Counted from the first letter of the stretch, positions 9,109-22,001 are shown. The stretch is DNA of 64,000 bases from Gnomoniopsis sp. IMI 355080 (GCA_027946555.1 JAPEVC010000006.1:186001-250000), one strand, 5' to 3'. Translations and numbers: made by a program. The notes: a model not told the origin generated them from the sequence alone.

Positions 9109-11430
9109 TCAGTCATATATTTGGTACACCGGCAAATCTTGATTGGTTTCGGTTGTGTGGAGTGTGTTTCTGCGAGACTCGAGAAGATCTTGCTCTGTCA
9201 ACGTCCCGTCTTTGGGGAGAAGTGCACCTACTGCCATCTGACCCAGCTGATTGCTGCCGAACGCCTTCTGGTCGAAAAGATTGATGCGCGAAGGCCTGGG
9301 CCTCAGCGTTTCCTCGGCCTGGGGCTGCAGCAAGCGACTACCTTGAGCACCGTTCAAAGAGCCGTCGCGAGTCGACTCTTGTCCGCCGCCCGCCACAGCC
9401 TTCAGGACAGCCGGCAGAACAGTTTTGATGACGACGGGGGCAGCTTTGGAGACAACTCCTCCGATCTTCTGCGCAGCAGTCTTGACAAAGTCGAAGAATG
9501 ACTCTTGGTTGGCCTCATTCCCGTCGATACCGGAGATCTCGAGGCTCGCGAGCTCTTGGGCGCTGAGCTTATGCACAGCTTGCAAGGCCGATTCGGCCAT
9601 GGCCGCCCGGTGGAGTACCAGCTCAGCCGCAGCAGTCTCGTGGCCGTCATCACTGGTGGCGTCCACCGTGCTCTCTGCAGTGTTCGACGCGGCGAGACGT
9701 TTGGCGATCTCCTGCAGACCGGCGACGGCGCTGGCGCGGAGGACGGGCTTGGCCGCTTGCAACCCTTTGGAGAAGTATGTCCCGACTGTTTCGAAGAAGG
9801 CCTCCTCGCCCTGCAAAGGCTTGGTGGGAGCCATGATGCCTTCCGCGAAAGCATTGCCCCCGCCATACGCAGACTCGGCCTGCTGGGTGGTGCTGTCGTG
9901 AATAGGCTTCCGCTTGTGCGATACTGTGATGTGTGCATGGCTCTTGGCCATGAAGTCGGTCCCACATCCAATGAGCGCCGCGCTACGGACCAGCTCGTGC
10001 TTGAAGTGCGGAGCGAGCTGTTTCACACAAGGCGCAATGGCGCTGTATGTCTGCGCCATGTCATGGTGGATCTTGCTCAGGACAGGGTGGTGAGGTCCAT
10101 GGACTTCATGCAGCTTCTCGACACCTTGCAGTGTTGCTTCCGCCAGCACACCACGCTGTGCTTCACCCTCCTCTATGACCTTGGCTGCCGCCGAGAGCTG
10201 CTGTTCCGGCGCGCTCTCAGGACCGTCCTGGGTCGACTCGGCGCAGACTCTGCCCAAGACACCAAGGGCAGCACCCGCAATACCGCTTACAGGGCCACCC
10301 ATGGGACCCAAGAAAGTGGATGCGATAGTAGGTACGACGGCTTGGCCAACCTTGGAGACGACGCCACCGACTTGCTTGAGGATGTCGAGAAAGCTCTCTT
10401 CGCCGGTGGCAGTGTCGAGCGTGCTCTCTTGTCCAATGGCAGTCACTGGTTTGTGTAGGTTGATACCGTCCACAGTGCCCACGTGAGGGTAGTTTTTGGT
10501 GAAGGCGTTGGCGAAGTTGTCGTAGTCGACGATGGGGCTGGCTTGATTCTTGTCCCCGAAACCATAAACATGGGTCGCAATGCCGACCTGCTTGCCCTCG
10601 CGAATGACAGGAGCGCCAGACTGACCACCAAATGTCGAGATGCGGTACGACAACATACCCAGCTTGGTAGTCTTGCGGTCGTATTGCGTAGGCGCAAACT
10701 CCTTGTACATCATCGCCCCGCGTTCCTCCTTTCCAGCCGAGTCGGTGATGGATCTGTCACCTGGATAGCCAACGACACCAATCATCTCCTCTGCCGCCAT
10801 TGGGGTTGGCTCGTAGTTGAACAGGCGGAGGTTTCCCGTGAAAGGACGGTCAACTTGGATGAAGGCGAAGTCACGGTGACGGTTGTCCTTGCCTTCGAGC
10901 CACTCAGCGGAAGTGACGCAACGCTTGGCCAAGCGAGACTGGACATTGGCATCCGTTCCCACAGATTCCTTGCCGTGGTATCCAATGTGGCACTTGATCG
11001 TGACAGCCTTGCCTAGTCCATGCTCGTCATCGCCGCCGGACCAGTTGTAGACATTGTGGCCAGCAGTGACCATGATGTCGGGCGTGATCAACCAGCCAGT
11101 GCCCATATACCAACCCTGGTCACTGCCAGTCTGGCGCTCGTAGCGCATCTGGAGCTTGACAATGGCTGTATTTGGTCTCTTGTTAATACTTCTCCATTCC
11201 TAGCGACCTTGAAAAGGGATGGTGTAACTCTTCTACTCACATCGGTAGATGCCACCATCCTGGTACAGGCTGGGATCGACGACGGTACGGTAGTCTGAAT
11301 CGAACACAGACTCTTGCGTACTCTCATGTAAAGCAGTCTTGGTGGGAGCCGAGACGTCTGTGGACGTGTCCAGTTGGAACAAGCCGATCAGGCCGGCCAG
11401 AGAAGGCTTAGGGTTTCCTTGGGACTCCAT
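9109..11430 (-). CDS. V8/trypsin-like serine protease with repetitive amphipathic C-terminal region
   Basis: Two exons, 11,430-11,241 and 11,165-9,109, joined across a 75-nt intron (GTGAGT..ACAG) give 748 residues. Residues 64-300 form a chymotrypsin-fold protease of the V8/glutamyl-endopeptidase type: His about 100 in TAGHNVYN, Asp about 162 in HRDFAFI, Ser about 246 in FGGQSGAP, so it should be active. There is no signal peptide. The following 450 residues match no domain I know. They contain three similar Gly/Ala/Val-rich segments, each opened by an acidic (E/Q)E(S/A)F: about 318-351 (core VGGVVSKVGQAVVP), 516-555 (SKGLQAAKPVL) and 617-658 (IGGVVSKAAPVV). ESTxD (or ESTQE) occurs near residues 36, 310, 373, 561 and 660. 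Glu-rich boundaries could be cut by this enzyme type; self-processing is inference. The 317-residue antisense frame is a shadow. Confidence 0.8.
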
Positions 11431-14400
11431 CACAATGAGATTTTCTCAAAGAGGTAGATATAAGGCAAAGCTAAAGAATATACCGACAAAATTGTAAAAA
11501 CACAAGCGATTATGAAAAGAGCCGTTAGTTGATCTTCCGATATGTTCATATAAAGCCAAGGCGGTGATAGGTACACAGATCAGTGTAGGTTCTTGAGCTT
11601 GACTGAAGATGGAGAGAGAGACTTTCGTGGAACGGATTTGCTCGGGCATTCGCAGAGTTTTATAGATTTCCTGAATGGCATCATCAAACAACAGAATATA
11701 TGTTCTCTTGACCATACGACTGCTAAATTAGCTAGACGATGCCAGTGAGCCGCTTCCGGGTTTGCTGAGCTGCCACCTTACGTACCTGGCAACGCCACTG
11801 ATATCTACAATACACTGTTGGAACATAGAGGGTTCAGGAAAATGGAATGTTACACCCTGTTCAAATTCTTTCATACTCTCTCACAGTCTCTAGTCCGATA
11901 CGTAATGGATGTGACTCCGGGAGTATACCCAGGTATCTAGGAAAGTGGTTCGGTCAGGCATCTACATACCTAGGTAGGTTGCAATGGGCCAAGCCAAAGT
12001 GTCCCTGAGCGCACTGGTGTCCTAAGTTTGCATTCCGTTCTTGAAACCTCGAAAATTCTCGAGAGTAGCCGCTCAACAAATTCGTTTTTGAGTGATAGCA
12101 TGACATGTTCCGACCCAGACAGCATAAATGGGTACCTGGGTATGTGAAGGCATGCAGACAAAATTCAACCCACAAGCCAGGTCCCACTGGTCAAAATAGA
12201 GAGATGTGAATCGACGAGAACACGATGAATCTCTACTTAATTGAAAACGGAAATGTTTCAGGAATAAGAAATTAAGATTCATATGGATCCCGTCTTCTAC
12301 TGAACCAAGACCTAGAAGTCGGTACATTTCACGGTGAACAGACAAGTACCTTATCTTGATCGCTCGACGCTCGATGCGTGTGAGCTATTCTTTAGTCAGT
12401 CTTGAAGCTTTTGATCCAATTTCCAGTACCGGGGATGTTCTTGGATGCAGATACGTGACTTCAAAGGTCTCAGGACTCTTTACAGAAGCCGACACGAAGT
12501 GCCAAGGCCTGTTCGCACGGCATCCCTTCCCCCCAAGTTCATACCTAGATAGAGGCTACCTAGGCATAAGGTAGCATCACCAACTTCCCGAGATCTTTTG
12601 CTGTGACCATGCCCTTTATCCCAACAATTGTCTCCATTCTTGACGATGAAACCATCTCGTAAGGAGTCTTGGAAGCGTTATAAGCAGTCCTCGCAGCATC
12701 TCTCCGATTGGAATTCGTGGCGGCTTTTCAGTACAGCCACCACAGGTGTGCGCAATCCAGGGCCTAGTAACAGAATCACAATGATGGCCGTTGAAATTCC
12801 TTTGCGAAACGTCATATTCTCGAGGCTTCTAGCGCGCAGATTCCATGGCTTTTCCATGATCTCAGCTAGGCCACTTGCCCTTTGCTGGTCATCTCGCGTC
12901 GTGGCGTCTGGGTCGGGCACACTATGACCCACCCGCACGGTGACTTCAAGTTGTTCCCATATCTAACTCAGTATGAATTGGAACCGGCAACCAAGATTGC
13001 TTCTTCTACTTAGCAAGAGTGCTCAGGACAGCTTTGGGAATCAATATACTCATCACCACGGTTCATTTGAGAGCTACATAGATACTCTAATGTAACCTTT
13101 AGTTCATTTAGAAGCAACCCCCACAGATGTGACTGTCTGCTGAGACAAGGACAAGTCCTGCTGATACATTCTTACACATCAGTCTCATTCTTTCTGTCTT
13201 GCAGTTCTCTAGTGAAACACATCAACGTGAAATGAACCAACCGATGCCTTTTCTTGAGAGCCAGATCTATTGGATGTAGAACCCCGAAGTACGACGCTGC
13301 AAAATTCCACGCATCGAGGTAGACAACATTCGATCAGACGTCATGAAGGAGTGGGACTAAAACCGAACTATCCGTGACCGGTCAGTAAGGTTATATGGAA
13401 GTAGATGATAGCTCAAGAGGGGAGATACCTATACACGTAGGTGGCTGAATCAATCAAGTCACCTGAACGGCAAGGAAAACCTTTCAGCGTTCTTCATTCC
13501 ATGCCGTGGACGACTGATCGCTTTAGCCTCGTACCAGCTCTAGAAAACTTAACCACTCTCATCCTAGGAAAATCCAAATCGCAAGGGCCAGGTTTGATTG
13601 ACTTCCTAGGCAGCTTCTTTTGGCTGTGAATGGCTTCGTGTACATATCTAGAACTGCGCTGGGTCGACTTGGAGTATCACGCGTCAGGAGCTGGATAAAG
13701 TCTTTATGTTCGAGCTCATACGTACCCTAGGGTAATGTATTTTTTGCCTTGATAACTTCTTATCACCGTAGATGTGAGAGTTTCAAGGTAAAATATGGAT
13801 CGCCAGTGCATAAACCACACTCTCAAGAATGAAGTATCATCGGGTGTATACTCAGAAGAATGCGCCGTTGACAGTCCGTCCACCCAAAACGTATTGCCAA
13901 CCACTCATTCGCCAAAACCTGCATGAAACTAGGAAACAACTTGCACATAATCATTAATTAGGCATTTGATTCAAGATAAACTTGCGCTGGGCGATTCCAG
14001 CTTTCATCCATCCCTCCACACCGTCGGTCAAGCTTGATATGAGCATCTGGGCCCAGGAACACCGGACCTGGTCCAACAAGGCACAGCCAAGAAAACGAAC
14101 TGCTCAAGCCTTCTGTACGTAAGCGAGAAGAACACAGTTCCTGATTTGAAGAATTGTCATGGGACTACCTAGGTACGTTCGAAAAAAATAGGGGATGTTG
14201 TGACCATCACAACGATCACGTCCAAACTCCTGGCAAATGTCCCTGGCCCCCATGAGAGTCAAAATCAAGGCTATCTGCATATGGTCGGTGAAAGGGTCTA
14301 GTGGCTGTTGTCGCCAATAACCGAGTTTGCTCCCATCATTCTTATTTCGGCGGTGAATTCCAGCTGGAAGATTGGATTGATGTCCAACGAGCCGATCGAT

Positions 14401-15866
14401 CACCTTTCCGGCATCTCAAGCCGACCTCGTATAGCAATGGACACCATCTACAGAACAAAGCCATCATGTCTCAAAGGCCTACACAGGCACTAATATTTCA
14501 GCCATATCCATGGGTAACATGCCCCCGAATTTCATTCGTTGATTCAAGCCAGATGCCTGGTGTGCACGGAGCTCGCCAACTGTAATGACCGCTACATCTT
14601 TCCCAAGCCCTTTCTAGGTACTTCAGACATGTATCCAATGTCCTTGTCGTTTGCAGAGATGTTCCAAATGTGAAGGCTAGACCAGAGGCAGTGGTGAAAG
14701 GTCCCCGATTGCGGTTCGCATCTCACTCAGGCCCTCAGATTGCTCGACAAGGGTGTTGAGAGTACAAGCTTGCAGAATCAAGCGCTTCTAGACCGTCGTG
14801 CCTTTATCAGGAACATGGAGCTTGACTAAGACTCAGTGAAAGTCCTCTAGTGCTCGGTTGCTGTTCTCATCCTCTTTCATAAGTATATCAGTCCCGTTCC
14901 GTCCGTCTGAATGTTCAGGCGTCAATCCACTCCACTCCTGTTGCTGTCGGTACAATCAATATGTTATAAACTCAACACCACCTCCGTGTATTTAGTCCGA
15001 GGACTGTGTGCCTCTACATGAATTTATCCAATGCTGTCCGTTCCGTCGGCGGTGACGCATTGCTTTCTTATTCTTAGAAACCAAGCGGCAAGCCTTCAAG
15101 ATGACCTCAGTAATGAAACAAACCTTTGCTTTGTTGCTCACATGCGGTGGTCTTCGCTTTTGAGTTATGGACTGGAAAGTAGCTTGCCAGTCCAGTCGAC
15201 TGGTCTCTGACAAGCCTTATGCTAATCACATTCGTCTTTTGGCGTCGGCTTTTTGGCTAGAAGTAGCTCGTGAGAGTCCAAGTCCTCAACAGGGTGGTGT
15301 AGCTACAGCGGCTACACTCCCCCCCTTTGGAATGACCCCCATTGATTATTTACCTAGTTTGGAATATCGAGAGCTGGGATGGTACTTTCTTGGTGGCGTT
15401 CATCACATCATATGAAGAAGATTCCATTTGGGTCCGCCGCACATTCCGCTCCGGGGACCACTTTGCCCCTACATTTTGACCCATTTTGAGCTATCCCCGT
15501 ATTATCTTGGCCCCTTGTGCATTATATCTGTGGAGTTTTGGCCCTTATCATACAGGGTCCCTAAAGTTTCTATAGAATTATCCTTTTTTTTCCTTTTTCA
15601 AGCCAGTGCTTACCTAGGTAGTCAAATGGCTGTTATGGCATCTTGAGGATATTTGAGGGCAGTCAGAAATATCATCCATTTTCTTCTCTTGTCTGGAAAT
15701 TTTGGGGGGGGGGGGGATATGGAATTGTGGCACGAAACTCATATCAAAGGGGGTGCAACCACTGTATTTCGCTTACAGGACTCTGCAGCGAATTGAAGTC
15801 AAGCAGGTAGTAAGGTTTAAGCAGATGGTATAAATAGTCAACGAATGAACCGGGCACTTTACAGAG

Positions 15867-15934
15867 TACCTAGGTAGGGTACTTGTCAATTTGACTACAT
15901 ACCTACCTACCTACCCCAGGTACTTAGATAGGTT
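15867..15934. repeat. TACCTAGGTA palindrome cluster
   Basis: An exact palindrome at 15,867-15,876 is followed within 60 nt by CCTACCTACCTACC and GGTACTTAGATAGG, degenerate halves of the same motif facing each other. This is the densest patch of the motif in the window. Confidence 0.6.
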
Positions 15935-16318
15935 GGCTCGCGGTTGGTATGCTTACCACATTTGCTTAGCGCCCGTCATCTGCACAGCTACGATGCAATA
16001 TTTGCTTATGAAATCTACCTAAGTGACTAAATACAGCATGATGATAAGAGCAGGTTCAAAGTCTACGCATGTGCAAGCTGGCAGGGTAAAGTGTCCGAAA
16101 GCCTACCAAGGCCTCAACGAGCCATAGCACCAATTCAACGAGAAGAAGGACTTGGTGAATGTCGACCAGAACGCATTGCCAACAGGCGCTTTGTCTTGAC
16201 TACTCTCACTCCGAAGTTAATAGGCCAAGGCACACTTATTTGTGTTTCGAGCAGTAAGCTGAGCCCAAATCTTCCACCATAGACATTTTAAAATTGGTCG
16301 CTACAGTACCTTGTGCCG

Positions 16319-16360
16319 TTACCCGTAGCAGCTCCACAGTTGACCAGGCAGCCACTTTGT
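16319..16360 (+). repeat. short interspersed repeat, copy 2 without insert
   Basis: Matches 8,411-8,464 in the order GTAG(C/T)AG(C/T)TCCACAGTTG then AGGCAGCCACTTT, but joined by only ACC. It lies just upstream of the GNAT gene, about 120 nt before its ATG. Confidence 0.5.
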
Positions 16361-16400
16361 GGTTATCAACTCCGACCGACCTCTCGTTTCTGGTGCTAGA

Positions 16401-16406
16401 TATATA
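16401..16406 (+). promoter_or_regulatory. TATA box of the GNAT gene
   Basis: TATATA 72 nt before the chosen ATG at 16,478, in GATATATACCCC context. Confidence 0.4.
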
Positions 16407-16477
16407 CCCCATCCTTCCGCGTCGTCATCAAAACTTGTCAAGTTGACACGTCTGTAACTGTGAGAAGCCACTCAAAC

Positions 16478-17241
16478 ATGCCAAATTACAACATCACCGG
16501 CTGCACCATCGATGATGCGGCTGATATAGCTCGTAACAATATGAGCGCGTTTTGGGAAGACCCAAATTGGCGCTACAATTGGACGCATACCGATCTCCCC
16601 TCCGTCATCAGACAGTGTACAATTCGAACGCCCAACAACCTCCTCAAAGACAGGGACTTGTTGCGGCACTTCAAGGCTGTGGATCCGGAGACGGGTAACT
16701 CCATGGGCTACATCCGGTTCAAACTGCCTGTAAGGTACCACAAAGACGGACAGGGAAATCCAACATGGCCGGAGGGCCAAACCGCCGATGTCAACCCAAC
16801 AGAAAACAACGAGATTAAAGCAAGAGCCGAAGCCGCATGGTGGCTTACTGAGAACCCAAATGATCACTTGGATGATCAATTGAGAGTCATCAAGAACCGC
16901 ATACTGGCCACAAAGGACTATCTTGGTATGTGACTTGCAACTCCGCGAATTCGTGCTCGTCTATCCCACATCCGCCTGACAAAACTATCACTCTAGTGCT
17001 CGATTTTTTTGCCGTGCATCCTGATAATCAGGGCAAGGGCGCTGGTCTTGCGTTGCTGAATTATGGCATCCAAAAGGCCAAAGAGTTGGGACTCGACATA
17101 TTCGTCATGGCCTTTGTTGGGGGTTTTGGGATCTATAAACGCATGGGTTTCAAGTTGCTCGATTCTTTGGTTCAGGATGCAACACCTTTTGGAGGCAATG
17201 ACAATTATGCGGTGCAGTTCCTCGAGTTTCCAGTCAACTAG
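16478..17241 (+). CDS. GNAT-family N-acetyltransferase
   Basis: Two exons, 16,478-16,925 and 16,997-17,241, separated by a 71-nt intron (GTATGT..CTCTAG), give 230 residues. The acetyl-CoA binding motif A is clear: LDFFAVHPDNQGKGAGLALL, with the Q/R-x-x-G-x-G/A signature as NQGKGAG. It is followed by an EL/GLDIFVMAF strand and motif B GIYKRMGFKLLD, the usual end of a GNAT fold. The N-terminal half (substrate side) is specific to fungal members and reads ITGCTIDDAADIARNNMSAF, typical of stand-alone cytosolic fungal GNATs of unknown substrate. The start has a good context and a TATA box upstream. It stands alone between a gene-poor region and a transporter, so context gives no substrate. Confidence 0.8.
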
Positions 17242-17643
17242 TCTTGTACCGAACTCAGGATAAAACAACTGTTTTGTATTCAAATTCCACTGAGTCATGA
17301 GGTTGATTTGATTAATTCCCTAGGTGAGTCCCATTTTACCATTTTAGCTCTGGAAAGCCATGCGTGATAAGCATTGCGATCCAAGTCGACGGGTAGTCTC
17401 GTCCAATACGCAGAGCCGGCTTGGACGGAGAATATGATAGTATGTCTCGCCTCCAGCTGTATAGGACGTGCACGCAAATTGGCGAAGCAAGTTACGGCAA
17501 GGAAAGTAGAGTCAAAAGTAAGATGTGTATGCTACTGTGTACTCTTATAGCGTTACTCGAGAACAATCAAGCGCCTACCACCCCGGCCTCCATCCGTCAA
17601 ACAACATTATGTAATATTTCAGACTCTACTATGTGCACACTCA

Positions 17644-20344
17644 TCAATGCCAAGTCGAAGGGCCAAATGTCTGTCCAGGCGGCAATACCGTCTGGATAGC
17701 CGTGTCCTGGAAGTCCATAGTGGTAGTAACGATGTTGTTACCCCACCAGGACGGCGGGTCGATGTTATTGAGGGTGAAAGCAAAAAATATGACGAGCGTG
17801 CTGAGAGCGAGACCGAGGTCGAGACCTGATGAGGTGAGGAAATTGAGACGGCTCCACCACCTGAAGTGGCGCTTCTTGATGAGATATTGGAAAATGAAAC
17901 CAACAATACCCCAGGACAGATAGTTGAGTGGTGTGGCAGGGGGGATGGCGCCTGCACCGCCGAAGATGACGGGTGCAATGATGTACCTGAGTGGCGACTT
18001 TGGGAATTTCTTGGCGGAGAAGTATACAATGACAGGGACAACAGCCCCGATGCCGAAGAAGATGAAGAGACCGGAGTACACTTGTCCAGGGGAGAAGATA
18101 CGGGCTGGTCCTAGAAGACCCCAGATGACGGAGGCTACACAGCTGTCAGCGTCTACTTCGAATGCAAGAATTGTGAGGTTGCTTACCAGAAAAGAAGACT
18201 TTACCACCGGGGCAGGTAAAGTGCTCCCTCTGAGTCGTGGTGCAAACTTCTGGAATGGCGGCCAGTGCCGAGTTCAACACGATAATTTGGATGAAGCACG
18301 AAAATGTCGTTGCGACAACCTGACACATGAACATCGTCCTGGGGGGGATCTTCATGTAATGCCCGAACTTAAGATCACCTACGAAAGCCAGTGCCTGACT
18401 CATCGTAATGTAGCCGAAGGTCTTGAAGATCATTAGGGCTAGAGGACGGCCGGGCTGAATGTAACCGAACACGAACTCGGTCAACACGTTCAACCCGATC
18501 TGGTTGTTGGTGATAGCCTGGATGATTCCAATGGGTAGGGAGAAACCGAACGAGATCGCTACGGCGAGCAAGAAGGCCCACCAGGTCAGGTTGGTTGGGA
18601 AGGCTAGAACCGTCACGAAGCCAAGAGCCAACATCTGCATACGTGTTAGGTGTCAAACTACGGTATCACTTTGACAGTAGGGACTTACAATAACAAACAA
18701 GCTCATGTACCACCATGTCGGCGCCTCCGGGTACTTCCTCATAAGCTTCATGTGAATGTCATCGTTCTCGGTCTTGCTGTTATTCCACTGACTCCAGATC
18801 ATCGATCCGTGATTCAGGTAGGTGTACACAACGAGAGATGCGATAGCAGCAAAAGACAGGCCATAGGAGATGGCGAACGTGGTGCTGAGGAACAAGGGCG
18901 AGTAGCTCTCGTAGGCTGCCTGATCGAGTGTGAACTCGGGAGTCAAGACTCGAGTTGTGTTGTATGCGGCGCCAGTGTTGTCATATATGCTCGAGTCGCT
19001 CATCGGCAGGAAGTTACCGTACCAAGTTCCAGTATAGTGGAAAATGGAAGCCCCGAATATGAAGAAGAGCACAACACCAATAAGGGTGTTGGCAATGGCG
19101 TGCCACGGGGGAATGAGGGGCGACCCAACGAATCCTGAGATCTGAGTCCAGTCAAATGTAATGGGTATGAGCGACAAGCCAGTCGTATAGCCGAAAAGCT
19201 GGTTGACGACTGGATTGTTCGGTGCAATCCAGGTTGCAAATGCGAACGTGCTGAGGAACTGAGCAAGGAAGCCAGGGATGAAGTAGTACACGAAAGCGCC
19301 AAATGTGATGATAGCAAACCACCTGTAACGTGGCATTCGACCGCCGAGTACTGTCGGATCAGGTGCTTCGTTGGCCTCGTACATGGCGTTCATGAGAGTA
19401 ACTGACACCAGGTTGGCAGGCCAGATCATCGACGCAGGATATACCAGAAACCTCCTCATGATACCAGCAATGCCGTAACCAAGAGACTGGGTCGAGATGG
19501 TCAGCATAAACTGCCAGCCAATGCCGAAGTCCTGTTTGTAGAACACTTTCTGGGCCAGAATGATGTCCGTTGCATAGGCCACTGAGAATGAGACACTAGC
19601 CATCACAACGATGATGGAGTGCTCCTTGATATTGAAAGGTCCGGGATTGAGTGACCACTTCAAACCGAAGAAGTTGAACTGCCTTCGTGGCATGACCTTG
19701 GCCCACCCGTGTCCCAGAGGCCATGCGATGATCTGCGCAATGAGGGCTCCGAGACCTATCGAGGGGTTACGTAGAGAGAATAGCGTGTTCATAGAAGCAC
19801 CAACGATAACAAGAAACATGCCAATCGTCCAAGCACGAACCTGCCGTATGTGTCAGGACACGGCCGTCTTGTGAGAGATTGGGACCGGGTAACTTACTGT
19901 GTTACAAGGCGCATCAACATCGTAGTTGCGAACGGCAGCCCGGACTTCTGGGTACGGGGAGTCTTCTTCTTCGCCATCTTCCGTGTAGACCTTTCCCTCC
20001 GTCTTCTCGAGATCGCTCGTGCTGGACATGATGGAAGGCACGCTCGGTCGGGTGTACTCCTCGGGAAGGTTGGGATCTAAAAGAAGTTCGTACTCTGATC
20101 CTTCTTCGTCACTGTCTGCAGGTTGGGTATGAGACTCACCCCATAGCGAGAGACGGTGCTTGAGGTCATCCACAGGGCTCATTCGACGGCCCAAGGGGGT
20201 GTCGAAGTTGCCCGAAGATGACCCAGCCTCCGTCTCCTTTCCACTGACCTCTTTAACATCAACCTCGGTGTTCCATTCTTGACCGGTTCCTTTATGGGAC
20301 TTTGATGCCGTACCAGACGGCTTGTCTCTATATGGCTCGGCCAT
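17644..20344 (-). CDS. oligopeptide transporter, OPT family
   Basis: Four exons (20,344-19,898; 19,840-18,689; 18,634-18,187; 18,134-17,644) with three short GT..AG introns, all in frame, give 845 residues. The first about 150 residues are hydrophilic, acidic and Ser-rich and should be cytosolic. The rest is a chain of membrane helices. The peptide-type OPT motif NPGPFNIKEH is present, preceded by SIGLGALIAQIIAWPLGHGW and followed by long loops with Asn-x-Thr sites. The C-terminal exon has PLNYLSWGIVGFIFQYLIKK and RWWSRLNFLTSSGLDLG, also typical of OPT. Likely proton-coupled import of small peptides or glutathione at the plasma membrane; the exact substrate cannot be read from the sequence. 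Length fits the family. Confidence 0.9.
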
Positions 20345-22001
20345 ATTGGCAGTCCCGATGATAAGGATGGCGGGTCAAGAACTCAGGAACAAGGGGGAGG
20401 ATGTGTAGGAGGAGCGTGTGCTATATAGGGGCTTGTCTAAAGGGCCAACAATGGCCAGGCGTGCGTGACTTTGGCCCGGGAAGGGCTCAAACCGCGTTAG
20501 AATGGTCTATGCCTGGTCTACCACAGACGTAGTCTAAACCTGCGCTCAACCTTTGAAGAACCAGATAAGCTCCTGGAACGGGATTCGCCCCCTTTCACCC
20601 AGCTTCAGGATGAGCCTGCCTTCGTGCTTCAACCGATATCGTACTTCGTGGTTGTCAATGCCAGACCCAGAGGACTGGGAAGGCTAGTATTCGGACAGCA
20701 GGAGAGCCGCAGATCAGCTGCCAGGAAGTCTATGGCGCTTGGCTTCAGATACCAAGAAACGTGCTGGATTCGGCCAAGTGTGAAACCAGGCTTGTTTGTT
20801 AAAATTCAGCCGGGGTGCAGCACGATAAGGTCTGATCATGCGATGAGGCTGAACGCAAGATAGTGGTGATCTGAGGTTATCCTAGCCTGTCCCTGGCGAT
20901 CTTTGGGGGGTTGGCCTTTAAGGTTGTTCTTTAAGACAGCTGAAACGGATATGCGGCGAGCGGACAACTGGTCAATCGGGGTACCGCGGACTCGAAAAAG
21001 GAATTCAGATGGGATGGACCCGCGTGTCATGCAAGGTGTGCAATGACTTCGGGAAGGAATGCGACGCTGGCCTGAGAAGCCAGGGAACGCTTGAGAATCA
21101 AAATGGGAGTTGCGATAGGTCCGAGGGTAAGTAATTCGTCCAGATGTCGCAAAGTCAGGATAACCTTTGTGACCTTTGCGACACGTGCGAGAATACAAAT
21201 ATCGAGGTCCGCTTGTCCTGGATACTTTGCTATACACGAGCCAGCGTTGAGCTGACCCAGCGGATGACCAAGACTGACGTTGGAAAAAAGGAGGGTGACA
21301 ACGTGGTGTTTCCCGAGGTGACAAGGCTGAAGATGAAGATGAATCGAGATGGGCCGGTGGGCCGGGGGCAACGTCCGAAGATGGTGTTTGAGGGATTGAC
21401 CGACAAAATGCACCAGAGGAGAAGAAAAAAGTCTAATGAGAAACAATACAGTCTAATGGACCACGTCTATCTAAAAATTTAAGTCGGAAAGGGTCACATG
21501 TTGCCACAGCGAGCAAGTTTCGAGATTTCGAGACTCGAGTGAAATGTGTCGTCAGTGCAGCAGGAACGACACGCAAGGGGTCCGTCTACGGTGTATGGGC
21601 TTTGTCAGACGCTCCTGCAATTGTAGTCCGCATTTAGCAGCTGCAATTCCTCATCGACCGCCTTCTTTTTTGAGCAAGAAATCTGGGGTTTCTGCCCGTC
21701 CGCGAGTGGGTCCGCGCGGTCGAGCTGGGGTCAGGGGTCCACCAATTTGGCATCAGCAGGAGCCGCATTTCAACCTTCATTTTATCGCGATTCGCAGACT
21801 CAGAGAAGGTTCAACAAGAAACTCTTCTACGCGACATCCGGACACACATATAAAAAATTGCCCTCAATCCAGACATATCTTGGATATAGAACAAGCTTCT
21901 TGTTAAAGTTATTGTGCGGGCGCTTGTCAGATCATCACCTTATTCAAGCCCCAAGTCCGAGACCTCATCTGTTTCGGCCGCCAAGTTCTTGACATGAGAA
22001 C
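20345..22001. other. intergenic between transporter and ketoacyl synthase
   Basis: About 1.65 kb. A TATATA lies at 20,422-20,427, 78 nt before the transporter start, and reads as its TATA box. Open frames near 21,000-21,480 overlap on both strands without domain signatures and I do not call them. Confidence 0.4.
20422..20427 (-). promoter_or_regulatory. TATA box of the OPT transporter
   Basis: TATATA on the reverse strand, 78 nt before the ATG, in CCCTATATAGC context. Confidence 0.4.

Larger units (their letters stand above)
11431..16477. other. 5-kb gene-poor region
   Basis: No convincing gene on either strand; open frames are short, lack recognisable domains and do not join across introns. 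It holds four of the eight exact TACCTAGGTA palindromes (11,967; 14,166; 15,611; 15,867), several near-matches, a G13 run (15,704-15,716) and copy 2 of the short interspersed repeat. A reverse frame with one hydrophobic stretch (12,678-12,938) was considered and not called. Base composition is not strongly AT-rich, so wholesale repeat-induced mutation is not evident. Confidence 0.5.

Noticed and set aside
9505..10458. 317-codon open frame on the + strand inside the protease gene
   Set aside because: It lies wholly antisense to a well-supported coding exon, has no recognisable domain, and long antisense frames are expected from GC-biased third positions.
12678..12938. Reverse frame with a hydrophobic ILLLGP segment
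   Set aside because: Isolated 86 codons in a gene-poor region, no domain, no matching exons.
11431..16477. Large RIP-degraded transposon filling the gene-poor region
   Set aside because: Base composition stays near that of other intergenic DNA and no element-like coding relic or terminal repeat was found by eye.
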